Source: UBA7960 sp964348755 (lineage in GTDB: Bacteria > Bacteroidota > Bacteroidia > Bacteroidales > UBA7960). Taken from it: a DNA stretch of 37,634 bases. Positions 24,348 to 31,717 of this stretch are shown one piece after another. Every line of letters begins with the position of its first letter. Positions within the stretch are counted from its first letter, which is position 1. The DNA is taken from positions 1 to 37,634 of the forward strand of contig CAYGDW010000022.1 of assembly GCA_964348755.1 (NCBI GenBank). Direction: 5' to 3'. The position numbers were made by a program, and so were the translations under genes. The notes beneath the pieces are model-generated. The model saw only the letters and a list, made by a program, of their open reading frames with translations. It did not search any database and was not told the DNA's origin.

Positions 24348-24944
24348 TTAGCCCTCTGCGCCTTCGGTTTCTTCTTCCTCAGGCTCTGCATCAGCACCAG
24401 CTGCACGGGTAGATTTAACCATTACCACCACTGAATTGGGCGAATCCAGAAACTCTATCCTGTCTAAAGTAACCTGACCTACCTTAATGGAATCGCCAAT
24501 GTTAAGCTTTGAGATAGAGATATCTACAAAATCAGTCAAATCTCCGGGAAAGCCTTTGATTTTCAGTTTGCGAAGTTTCTGAACCAGTTTTCCACCCTTA
24601 ATTACACCGGGACTGTTTCCTGAAAACTTAACCGGTATATCAATCTTAACTGGTTTGTTCTCAAAAATCTGAAGAAAATCGGCATGCAGAATTTTGTCGC
24701 TAACAGGGTGATACTGAACATCCTGAAGAATGGCAGATAGCTTAGTGCCATTAATCTCAAGAGACACAAGACAGGCCTCGGGTGTATAAATCAAATCTTT
24801 AAATTCTACTTCGGGTATGGCAAACTGAAATTGCTCTTTCCCGCCATACACAACACACGGCACCAGGCCTTCGCGGCGCAGCCGCTTAGCATCCTTTTTC
24901 CCTACGCTCTCTCTGGGAGAACCGCTCACAGATACTGTTTTCAT
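24348..24944 (-). CDS. rplY: 50S ribosomal protein L25, CTC type
   Basis: This 198-aa protein is the long CTC/TL5 form of L25, which binds 5S rRNA. The N-terminal L25 domain (about residues 1-90) shows GSPRESVGKKDAKRLRREGLVPCVVYGG and AILQDVQYHPVSDKILHADFLQI. The second beta domain follows (VKIDIPVKFSGNSPGVIKGG... RKLKIKGFPGDLTDFVDISIS). The protein ends in a Glu-rich tail typical of this form. It lies between prs and pth. A perfect -7 element and a hairpin in the leader suggest its own transcription start. Confidence 0.95.
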   Translation of the reverse strand: MKTVSVSGSPRESVGKKDAKRLRREGLVPCVVYGGKEQFQFAIPEVEFKDLIYTPEACLVSLEINGTKLSAILQDVQYHPVSDKILHADFLQIFENKPVKIDIPVKFSGNSPGVIKGGKLVQKLRKLKIKGFPGDLTDFVDISISKLNIGDSIKVGQVTLDRIEFLDSPNSVVVMVKSTRAAGADAEPEEEETEGAEG

Positions 24945-24973
24945 TTTGAAAAAAATTAATGTTTATAAAATAA

Positions 24974-24993
24974 TTCGGGACCTTAATCCCGAA
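24974..24993 (-). promoter_or_regulatory. Hairpin in the rplY leader
   Basis: TTCGGGA and TCCCGAA form a perfect seven-pair stem around a six-base loop. On the minus strand it is followed by TTATTTTATAAAC and then the rplY start. It could be a leader structure, or a weak prs terminator or attenuator. Confidence 0.45.
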
Positions 24994-25004
24994 AAAATTG
25001 GCTG

Positions 25005-25012
25005 CAAAGTTA
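25005..25012 (-). promoter_or_regulatory. -7 element (TAACTTTG) for rplY
   Basis: Read on the minus strand, TAACTTTG matches TAnnTTTG exactly and lies about 60 bases upstream of the rplY start, ahead of the leader hairpin. No TTG is seen at -33. Confidence 0.45.
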
Positions 25013-25052
25013 ATGCTTTACAGCCATATTGTAAGAAAAAAGAATAATATTG

Positions 25053-25997
25053 TTAAAGCATGGTCGAAAACTCGAAGTATGAGCTGATAGATTGGTGTGT
25101 GTGAACCCGCTGTATTACGTCGGCAAAAAGCTTAGCAGTGCTAAGGACGGTAATTTTTGGCGAATCTATTGCAAGGGGAATGGTGTCTGATACAATTATT
25201 TCTTCGAAAACGCTGTTGTTGATCCGGTCGAGGGCCTGGCCGCTAAATACCGGGTGGGTGCATATAGCCCTTACGCTGGTTGCGCCATGATCGAGCATCA
25301 TTTGCCCTGCTTTGGTTATAGAACCTGCCGTATCAATAATATCATCAACAATCACCACATCTTTGCCTTTCACATCGCCAATGAGCATTATTCTTTCAAT
25401 CTCGTTGGCTTTTATGCGTTGTTTATAACAGATAACCAGCTCGCTATTAACAAAGCGCGCATAAGCAGCGGCCCGGCGCGTTCCTCCGGTATCGGGCGAA
25501 GCCATAACCAGATTTGAAAGGTTAAGTTTTTTAAGATAAGGAACAAAAATAGCCGAGGCATAAAGATGGTCAACCGGAACATCGAAAAAACCTTGAATCT
25601 GGTCGGCATGCAAGTCCATAGTAATGACCCTGCTTACACCTGCTGCCATAAGCAGGTTGGCCATAAGTTTTGCACCTATTGGTACCCGGGGCTTATCTTT
25701 TCGGTCTTGCCGAGCCAGGCCAAAATACGGAATAACTGCAACCACCTGATTGGCCGAGGCCCGCTTTGCAGCATCGATCATTAACAGCAGCTCCATAATG
25801 TTTTCGGCAGGCGGAAATGTGCTTTGAACAATATATACATCCTTGCCCCTGAGGGTTTCCTCGAAAGACGGCTGAAACTCCCCGTCAGAATAACGCGAAA
25901 CAATTTCCTTGCCTAAGGGAATAGCATACTCATTACATATTTTCTGAGCAAGATAACGTGAGGCTGAACCTGAAAAAATCTTTACTTCGGGGGCCAT
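25053..25997 (-). CDS. prs: Ribose-phosphate pyrophosphokinase
   Basis: This 314-aa enzyme makes PRPP from ribose-5-phosphate and ATP for purine, pyrimidine, NAD, His and Trp synthesis. Class I features are present: FSGSASRYLAQKIC at the N-terminus, the flexible loop ARQDRKDKPRVPIGAKL, the metal-binding DLHADQIQGFFDVPVDHL, and the PRPP-binding motif DVVIVDDIIDTAGSI. The start MAPEVKIFSG at 25997 is where the family begins. The frame is open further upstream only because it runs antisense through the tRNA-Leu gene. A promoter element at 26037-26044 is well placed for this start. Confidence 0.95.
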   Translation of the reverse strand: MAPEVKIFSGSASRYLAQKICNEYAIPLGKEIVSRYSDGEFQPSFEETLRGKDVYIVQSTFPPAENIMELLLMIDAAKRASANQVVAVIPYFGLARQDRKDKPRVPIGAKLMANLLMAAGVSRVITMDLHADQIQGFFDVPVDHLYASAIFVPYLKKLNLSNLVMASPDTGGTRRAAAYARFVNSELVICYKQRIKANEIERIMLIGDVKGKDVVIVDDIIDTAGSITKAGQMMLDHGATSVRAICTHPVFSGQALDRINNSVFEEIIVSDTIPLAIDSPKITVLSTAKLFADVIQRVHTHQSISSYFEFSTML

Positions 25998-26036
25998 GGC
26001 ATGCTTATTAGTGGTTGAAAACGCGACTGGGCTCAG

Positions 26037-26044
26037 CAAAAGTA
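26037..26044 (-). promoter_or_regulatory. -7 element (TACTTTTG) for prs
   Basis: On the minus strand TACTTTTG is a perfect TAnnTTTG match, about 40 bases before the prs start codon at 25997. Confidence 0.45.
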
Positions 26045-26161
26045 TGAAATATATCAGACTTAATGGTTTAGAAAATTGCTGAATTTTTTCAAAAACTTTG
26101 TCGGAGTGTTCAGGAATGGTTAAATTTGCAAACTTTTTTAACGCGGCATTGGCCAGCTTTT

Positions 26162-26245
26162 GCCCGGGTGGCGGAATTGGTAGACGCGTTGGTCTCAAAC
26201 ACCAATGGTAGCAATATCGTGCCGGTTCGATCCCGGCCCCGGGTA
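26162..26245 (+). tRNA. tRNA-Leu (anticodon CAA)
   Basis: The cloverleaf closes. The acceptor GCCCGGG pairs with CCCGGGT (first pair G-U). The D arm is GCGGAATTGGTAGACGC. The anticodon stem TTGGT/ACCAA encloses the loop CTCAAAC, giving CAA, which reads UUG. A long type II variable arm follows. The T arm GCCGG-TTCGATC-CCGGC is perfect, and A is the discriminator. CCA is not encoded. Confidence 0.95.
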
Positions 26246-26249
26246 CTTT

Positions 26250-26285
26250 AAAAACCTTCCTGCACATATGGAAGGTTTTTTTATT
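26250..26285 (+). terminator. Terminator after tRNA-Leu, possibly bidirectional
   Basis: AAAACCTTCC (26251-26260) and GGAAGGTTTT (26270-26279) pair perfectly across a nine-base loop and run into TTTTTTTATTTT. The mirrored A-run also serves the minus strand, where the small lipoprotein-like gene ends at 26281. Confidence 0.85.
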
Positions 26286-26490
26286 TTGGGTCTTCTTCGG
26301 GTGCGGCCTTTACCGAATCAAGCATCTGGCCTGTTCGCTCAAGCAAATCTATTCGCTCCTGATAAAGACGAAGCGAGTCCTCCTGGCATTGCGCCTCGCG
26401 CTCCTGGGCCGATGGGCCACACGCAAAAAAAAACAGCGCAACAGCCAAATATAAATCAATGGCTGAAACTCTTAAATGCATTTTGTCCAT
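26281..26490 (-). CDS. Small lipoprotein-like protein, function unknown
   Basis: This 69-aa protein (or 66 aa from a second Met at 26481) has a hydrophobic export segment (IDLYLAVALFFFAC) ending in a lipobox-like Ala-Cys. A charged, Glu/Gln-rich region of about 45 residues follows, with coiled-coil character (EDSLRLYQERIDLLERTGQML). I do not recognise a family. A perfect minus-strand -7 element at 26516-26523 lies about 26 bases before the start, and the shared terminator at 26250-26285 sits at its end. Both support a real gene. It faces a superoxide dismutase pseudogene. Confidence 0.6.
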   Translation of the reverse strand: MDKMHLRVSAIDLYLAVALFFFACGPSAQEREAQCQEDSLRLYQERIDLLERTGQMLDSVKAAPEEDPK

Positions 26491-26515
26491 ACCCTACTGA
26501 TTTAATTGTTTCAAA

Positions 26516-26523
26516 CAAACCTA
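26516..26523 (-). promoter_or_regulatory. -7 element (TAGGTTTG) for the small lipoprotein gene
   Basis: This minus-strand TAnnTTTG match sits inside the left arm of a perfect 11-base inverted repeat (26517-26527 and 26569-26579). It may be a divergent promoter or operator region. Confidence 0.45.
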
Positions 26524-26579
26524 CAAAAATTCCTGGTTTAATTGCCGGAAATTTGTACAGCGATTGTCTTTGTAGGTTT
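26517..26579. repeat. 11-bp inverted repeat between divergent genes
   Basis: AAACCTACAAA at 26517-26527 and its exact reverse complement TTTGTAGGTTT at 26569-26579 are 41 bases apart. They lie between the minus-strand small lipoprotein and the plus-strand dismutase pseudogene. Confidence 0.6.
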
Positions 26580-26610
26580 TCTAAATGTATGCATTTAAAA
26601 ACCCGGCATC

Positions 26611-27186
26611 ATGACACACGCTTTACCCAATTTGCCTTATGCTTTAAATGCGCTCGAACCGGCCATTTCGGCAAATATTATTGAGTTTCATTAGGGTAAA
26701 CACCATTTGGCCTACGTAAACAACCTTAACCAGCTTTTGCCCGGAAGCCCCTTTGAAAATGACAGTCTTGAAGAAATGGTAATGCGGGCCGAGGATGCTA
26801 TTTTTAACAATGCTACCCAGGTTTGAAATCATACCTTTCACTGGGAGAGCCTTTCGCCCTAAGGAGGCAAAAAACCAGGCGGGTTATTGCTTGAAGCCAT
26901 AGAAGAAATTTTTGACAGCTTCGGCAAATTTGTGGGGAAGTTTTCGAAGGCTGCCACAACCCTGTTTGGCTCGGAGTGTGCATGGCTGGTAAATACCCTT
27001 TCCGGAAAATTGGAAATAGTAAAAGAGAGCAATGCCGGCAACCCTATGCGAAGCTGCAAAAAGCCTTTGCTTACCTGCGATGTATGGGAACATGCCTACA
27101 ACCTCGACCACCAGAACAGGCGCCCCGACTATATTGAATCGTTTTGGAAAGTTGTGGATTGGGAAAAAGTGCAACCAAGACTATAA
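26611..27186 (+). pseudogene. Iron/manganese superoxide dismutase pseudogene (three in-frame stops)
   Basis: A single frame from ATG 26611 to TAA 27184 encodes a recognisable Fe/Mn superoxide dismutase: THALPNLPYALNALEPAIS at the start, GKHHLAYVNNLNQLLPGSPFE, FNNATQV-stop-NHTFHWESLSP, FGSECAWLVNTLSGKLEIV, KPLLTCDVWEHAYNLDHQNRRPDYIESFWKVVDW. The metal ligands remain: His before the first stop, His in NHTF, and Asp/His in DVWEH. The frame is broken by TAG at 26692, TGA at 26824 (the codon for a Trp that is normally invariant) and TAA at 26860. No frameshift is needed to read through. Functional enzyme would detoxify superoxide in the cytosol. This copy is almost certainly dead. Confidence 0.9.
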
Positions 27187-27472
27187 CAAAAAAGAGGACC
27201 TTACAGCCCTCCTTTTCCCACAATTTATAACCACAAAACCAACACACTAAAACAAAAAAATCTAAAGCCTGAATTCTTTCTTTTCTGTGAACAAAAATAA
27301 GCCAAAACTTCTTTGTGCCTGATTTAAAAAAAGTTAATGGATGTTAAATTATGTTAAACACCTAAGTACAACTGCTTTCGGGGTTATTTTTGCAAAGGAA
27401 TTGATACAAGAAAAAAAACTGGTCTTTTCTTTCTGCTTAACCTTTGAATCGTTTTTTTGTTTAAACTGTGCT

Positions 27473-29116
27473 ATGAAGAGAAGGTTTATTATATCGCTTA
27501 TTATTGCCATTACCATTTCGTTGCTGGGCCTGGTAGGAATTCAGATTTACTGGATTCGCAATGCCCTAACGGTAAATGAGGCCAATTTTGACCGCGGCGT
27601 TGGTGAGGCCGTATCGAAGGCTATTTATAAATTCAACAAAATTGAGTTTGCCCGCAAGCTCATGATTAACCAGGAACAGGATGCGTATTACCTGCGAATG
27701 CTCGATTCGCTCAACCGCGAGTATTACAATGCAATAATAGGCTCCGCAGGACAGCAGCACCAGCAATTACAGGGGATAAATCACACGCACGAGTCGTTTC
27801 GGTTTAGCATTACCGAGCATGAAAACGGCCGCCAGATCCGATCATTCGACACATCGTTTGTGCGCGAACCCTTGGACGCAAATAAATCGGCCGGTTACCT
27901 GCCAAACCCAGATACAGAGAACTCTGACGACCCTTTTCGAATTTTCTTCGATCGCAGTAAATTTATTAACGACCTTTTCGAAGATCTTTTTTCAAACAGG
28001 TTTTCTTTTCAACTTTCTGAAGAGCAAGGAGTTAAAACAATTGACTCACTTCTTACTGCCGAGCTTCAAAGCCAAGGAATCAAAACTGAATTTGATTTTG
28101 CAATTTATAACCCGGTTTACCATTCGGTAGTGGCCCAAAAAACAGGCAAAAACACTCAAACCTTGCTTCAAAGCCCTTATGTTTTTAATCTTTTTCCAAA
28201 CGATATTTTTCAAAACCCCGAGTACCTGTATATTTTCTTTCCTCAACAGAAAAAATATTTGCTTGCCCAAACCAATGCAATGCTCATAACTTCTTCGGTG
28301 TTTATTTTGCTTATTATTTCCTCATTTGCTTTTACCATACTAACCGTTATTAGGCAAAAGAAGCTTTCGGTCATGAAAAACGATTTCATAAACAATATGA
28401 CCCACGAGCTTAAAACGCCCATTTCAACCATTTCGCTAGCTTGCCAGGCATTAAAAGATCAGGATATCAGCAAATCTGAGTACCTTTATCAGAGTTATAT
28501 ACGCATGATTGATGAGGAGAATCAGCGCCTGGGAATGATGACCGAAAAAGTGCTTCAAACGGCCGTAATTGAAAACGGCAGGCTGAGGCTCAACCGCACC
28601 GGACTTGATGTGCATGAAATGATTAATGAAGCCATTCGCAAAATTAGCCTTCAGGTAGAGGCCAGGCATGGTCATATTTTTTCAGAACTTAATGCCGGAT
28701 ACAGTTTTATTGAAGCAGACAAGGTGCATTTAACCAATGTATTTGTAAATTTGCTCGACAATGCCAATAAGTATTCGCCAAACAGCCCTCAAATTGTGGT
28801 GAGCACCGAGAATACCAGCCGCGGCATATTGGTTCATATTAAAGATAATGGCATTGGCATAAGCCGGGCCAACCAAAAAAAGATCTTTGAAAACCTGTAT
28901 CGCGTTTCAACCGGCAACATTCACGATGTAAAAGGCTTTGGACTTGGCCTCAGCTACGTAAAATCAATTGTGGAAAAACACGGCGGATATGTCTCGCTCG
29001 AAAGTGAACTCAAGAAAGGCTCCCGCTTCAGCGTATTTATACCCTTCGGGTTCAACGGTTTAGAAAATGATAAAAAGGAAATAACAGAAAAGCAAACATG
29101 GAACAATCGAACATAA
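27473..29116 (+). CDS. Sensor histidine kinase
   Basis: This 547-aa membrane kinase has transmembrane helix 1 at about residues 6-28 (IISLIIAITISLLGLVGI) and a periplasmic sensor domain of about 235 residues that I do not recognise. Transmembrane helix 2 is near residues 270-290 (ITSSVFILLIISSFAFTIL). The HisKA dimer domain carries the phospho-His in FINNMTHELKTPISTI (about residue 311). The HATPase domain shows the N box NLLDNANKYSPN, the G1 box IKDNGIGIS and the G2 box GFGLGLSYVK. The start was chosen at 27473, where the first helix begins. It overlaps the response regulator gene by 19 bases, so they form a two-component pair. Confidence 0.9.
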   Translation: MKRRFIISLIIAITISLLGLVGIQIYWIRNALTVNEANFDRGVGEAVSKAIYKFNKIEFARKLMINQEQDAYYLRMLDSLNREYYNAIIGSAGQQHQQLQGINHTHESFRFSITEHENGRQIRSFDTSFVREPLDANKSAGYLPNPDTENSDDPFRIFFDRSKFINDLFEDLFSNRFSFQLSEEQGVKTIDSLLTAELQSQGIKTEFDFAIYNPVYHSVVAQKTGKNTQTLLQSPYVFNLFPNDIFQNPEYLYIFFPQQKKYLLAQTNAMLITSSVFILLIISSFAFTILTVIRQKKLSVMKNDFINNMTHELKTPISTISLACQALKDQDISKSEYLYQSYIRMIDEENQRLGMMTEKVLQTAVIENGRLRLNRTGLDVHEMINEAIRKISLQVEARHGHIFSELNAGYSFIEADKVHLTNVFVNLLDNANKYSPNSPQIVVSTENTSRGILVHIKDNGIGISRANQKKIFENLYRVSTGNIHDVKGFGLGLSYVKSIVEKHGGYVSLESELKKGSRFSVFIPFGFNGLENDKKEITEKQTWNNRT

Positions 29117-29805
29117 AGATTTTGTTGGCCGAAGACGACCCAAACCTGGGAACCATTCTGAAAGCCTACCTTGAAGCCAAGGGCTTCCCCACGCGCCTGT
29201 GCAAAAACGGACAGGATGCATACGATGCTTTCTTGAAAGAGGCATTCCAGTTTTGTATTCTTGATGTTATGATGCCCGTAAAGGATGGGTTTACTCTGGC
29301 AAAAGAAATTCGCAGGATTGATAAAAAAACACCCATTCTTTTCCTTACTGCCAAGGCAATGCAGGAAGATATAATAGAAGGCCTGAAAATAGGTGCCGAT
29401 GATTATATAACCAAGCCATTCAGCATGGAGGAGTTGTTGCTCAGGATTAATGCCATATACCGCCGAACCAACCCAGGACAAAGCGGCGATACCGACAAAA
29501 CCTTCTTTCAGATTGGACAGTACTCTTTCGACTTTTCGAGGCAATTGCTCAAACTCGGCAATTTTGAGGTAAAACTAACCTCAAAAGAAGCTCAACTACT
29601 CAAGATGCTTTGCGATAGAACCAACGACGTGCTCGACCGCTCAGAAGCCCTTAACAAAATATGGCTCGACGATAACTACTTCAATGCCCGCAGCATGGAC
29701 GTTTATATTGCAAAACTCAGGAAATATCTTAAAGATGACCCTGAAGTAGAGCTAATCAATGTACACGGAAAAGGATTTAAACTGGTAGTAAACCAGGATG
29801 CATGA
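29098..29805 (+). CDS. OmpR/PhoB-family response regulator
   Basis: This 235-aa DNA-binding regulator has an N-terminal receiver domain with the acidic pair E12-D13-D14 (AEDDPN), the phospho-acceptor Asp56 in LDVMMPVKDG, the switch Thr in FLTAKA and the conserved Lys in YITKPFS. A C-terminal winged helix follows from about residue 135 (SFDFSRQLLKLGNFEVKLTSKEAQLLKMLCDR ... SMDVYIAKLRKYLKDDPEVELINVHGKGFKL). The overlapping upstream kinase is its partner. No target operator can be assigned. Confidence 0.92.
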   Translation: MEQSNIKILLAEDDPNLGTILKAYLEAKGFPTRLCKNGQDAYDAFLKEAFQFCILDVMMPVKDGFTLAKEIRRIDKKTPILFLTAKAMQEDIIEGLKIGADDYITKPFSMEELLLRINAIYRRTNPGQSGDTDKTFFQIGQYSFDFSRQLLKLGNFEVKLTSKEAQLLKMLCDRTNDVLDRSEALNKIWLDDNYFNARSMDVYIAKLRKYLKDDPEVELINVHGKGFKLVVNQDA

Positions 29806-29917
29806 TCAACCCTGAAGTTTTTTGGGTTACCCTACAATTTATTGACAAAATTCCATATTTTAGCTGATTAAATGCCCGCTCTACCCAGCATTGCATTTCT
29901 TAAATATCAGGTAAAAA

Positions 29918-31180
29918 ATGGAAGCAGAAAGGAAGGTTTTTTCGCTAAGCGACCTGGCACGCAGCCTGCGATCGGTCATTGAGCGCCATTACCAGGGTTC
30001 ATACTGGGTAAAAGCCGAAATTGCCAAACTCAACCACTACCCCCGGAGCGGGCACTGCTACCCCGACCTGGTAGAAAAAACCGGCGATCAGGTTGTGGCT
30101 CAAATGAGGGCAACACTTTGGGCTGGCGACTACAAAACCATTAACCAAAAATTTATTGAAGTAACCGGCGAGCCGCTCAGCGAAGGTATGGCCATACTTT
30201 TCCAATCTAGTGTTACTTATCACCCAGTGTATGGGCTGTCGCTGCAAATTCAACAGATTGAACCATCGTTTACCCTGGGCCAAATGGCTTTCGAAAAGCT
30301 TAAAACCATTGAAAGACTTAAGGCCGAAGGTATTTTCGGGCGCAATAAAACCATTGAAATGCCTTTGCTGCCAAGACGACTGGCCGTGGTGTCGGTCGAA
30401 ACAAGCAAAGGATACCATGACTTTTTAAAAATACTTGACAATAATAAACATAAATTTACTTTGTGCCATAAGCTTTTCCCGGCTCTGCTGCAAGGCGACA
30501 AAGCCGTTGAAAGCCTAACAGGGCAACTCAGGTTTATCAAAAAAAACGCACACCTATTTGATTTGGCTGCCATTATCAGGGGTGGCGGAGGCGATGTGGG
30601 GCTCAATTGCTACGACCATTACACCCTCTCACGCGAAATTGCCAACTTCCCAATTCCTGTAATTACCGGAATTGGACACGCAACAAACCAAACAATTGCC
30701 GAAATGGTAGCCTGGCAAAACATGGTAACCCCTACCGATGTAGCCTATTTTATTGTAAGCAGGTTTGCCGAATTCGATACCCGTACAATAAAAAACCAAA
30801 CCCTAATCACTGCCAGGTCATTGCAAATTTTAACAACCCAAAACCTCCGCCTCAGGCAAACAGCCGGCTTTCTGAAATCATTTTCAAATAAGTCACTTCA
30901 AAAAGAAAATATGTTGCTCCAAAGCATTTTAACAAGGCTGCAAAACAGCTCAGGGAAATTTTTAGACCAACAAGCCAGGGAAATAAAGCATATAGTGGCT
31001 ATAGTAAAGCTGTTGCGGCCCGAAGAAGTGCTTAAAAGAGGGTATTCAATAACCATGCATAACGGCAAAAGCATAAAGAGCCACCAGCAAGTAAACCCCG
31101 GCGACCTGATAAAAACCCTGCTCGCCGATGGCAGCTTAGAAAGTATTGTTCAGCCAAAACACAATCGCAATGAAAGATAA
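29918..31180 (+). CDS. xseA: Exodeoxyribonuclease VII large subunit
   Basis: This 420-aa catalytic subunit of exonuclease VII degrades single-stranded DNA bidirectionally to short oligonucleotides. The N-terminal OB-fold (about residues 8-105) shows YWVKAEIAKLNHYPRSGHCYPDLVEK. The catalytic domain contains RLAVVSVETSKGYHDF, IIRGGGGDVGLNCYDHYTLSREIANFPIPVITGIGHATNQTIAEMVAW, in which the GxGH motif is characteristic. Coiled-coil helices follow, and the C-terminal VLKRGYSITMHNGKSIKS. It overlaps xseB by 11 bases. Confidence 0.95.
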   Translation: MEAERKVFSLSDLARSLRSVIERHYQGSYWVKAEIAKLNHYPRSGHCYPDLVEKTGDQVVAQMRATLWAGDYKTINQKFIEVTGEPLSEGMAILFQSSVTYHPVYGLSLQIQQIEPSFTLGQMAFEKLKTIERLKAEGIFGRNKTIEMPLLPRRLAVVSVETSKGYHDFLKILDNNKHKFTLCHKLFPALLQGDKAVESLTGQLRFIKKNAHLFDLAAIIRGGGGDVGLNCYDHYTLSREIANFPIPVITGIGHATNQTIAEMVAWQNMVTPTDVAYFIVSRFAEFDTRTIKNQTLITARSLQILTTQNLRLRQTAGFLKSFSNKSLQKENMLLQSILTRLQNSSGKFLDQQAREIKHIVAIVKLLRPEEVLKRGYSITMHNGKSIKSHQQVNPGDLIKTLLADGSLESIVQPKHNRNER

Positions 31181-31376
31181 AATAAACTACACCGAGGCCA
31201 TTACCGAGCTTGAGTCAATTGTTGCTGAAATAGAAAACCAGGATATTTCGGTTGACGAATTGTCGGCCAGAGTCAAGAGAGCATCGGTATTAATAGGTAT
31301 TTGCCGGCAGGCCCTTCACGCAACCGAAGAAGAAGTAAAAAAGATACTGGAGGAGCTGAACCAGGACAAAGGGTAA
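31170..31376 (+). CDS. xseB: Exodeoxyribonuclease VII small subunit
   Basis: This 68-aa helical protein (MKDKINYTEAITELESIVAEIENQ... VDELSARVKRASVLIGICRQAL... EEEVKKILEELNQ) is the small subunit that packs against the XseA coiled coils. The ATG at 31170 overlaps the end of xseA (ATGAAAGATAA). A TTG start further upstream is not needed. Confidence 0.93.
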   Translation: MKDKINYTEAITELESIVAEIENQDISVDELSARVKRASVLIGICRQALHATEEEVKKILEELNQDKG

Positions 31377-31413
31377 TGGAAGCCCGCCTCTTCCCTAACA
31401 ATTATTTGATGCC

Positions 31414-31480
31414 CATGGGGTTCGACCTTATCATTTTAGATTTCAAACCACCAAAAACCCCATGTACAACAATTTTTTTG
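31414..31480 (+). terminator. Possible terminator of the xse operon
   Basis: CATGGGGTT (31414-31422) and AACCCCATG (31456-31464) are perfect nine-base inverted repeats with a 33-base loop. They are followed closely by ACAACAATTTTTTT. The long loop lowers confidence. The rest of the 341-base gap holds the suf promoter. Confidence 0.4.
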
Positions 31481-31587
31481 TTATTTGAAGACAATAAAAA
31501 CCATCCGGGCCAATTTCTTTGAGGCAACAAAAACCATTAAATAAGGAATTAAGCCAAGCCCAGCAAATAAATAAATGCGCTAAAACA

Positions 31588-31619
31588 TTTGAATTTCCGG
31601 GCCAGCTTTGTTATCTTTG
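31588..31619 (+). promoter_or_regulatory. Strong Bacteroidota-type promoter for the suf operon
   Basis: TTTG (31588-31591), a 20-base spacer and TATCTTTG (31612-31619) match the consensus exactly. The leader to the sufB ATG at 31718 is about 95 bases. No binding site of a known iron-sulfur regulator is recognised in it. Confidence 0.7.
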
Positions 31620-31717
31620 CATTCTAATTTTTATTAAATCTAAATAAGTTTAACGACTTTCCCAGGCTCGCAAATTACCGGGAAGAGTTAAAACTTACCA
31701 CCAAAATATCTTTGTTA

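Noticed and set aside
25998..26267. N-terminal extension of prs by 90 codons
   Set aside because: The extension reads antisense through the tRNA-Leu gene and gives the well-known spurious peptide GIEPARYCYHWCLRPTRLPIPPPG. The PRPP synthetase family begins at MAPEVKIFSG.
27187..27472. Coding potential between the SOD pseudogene and the histidine kinase gene
   Set aside because: Only the in-frame upstream extension of the kinase is open, and its first membrane helix begins at 27473. A TATTTTTG at 27385-27392 could be a promoter element but has no -33 partner.
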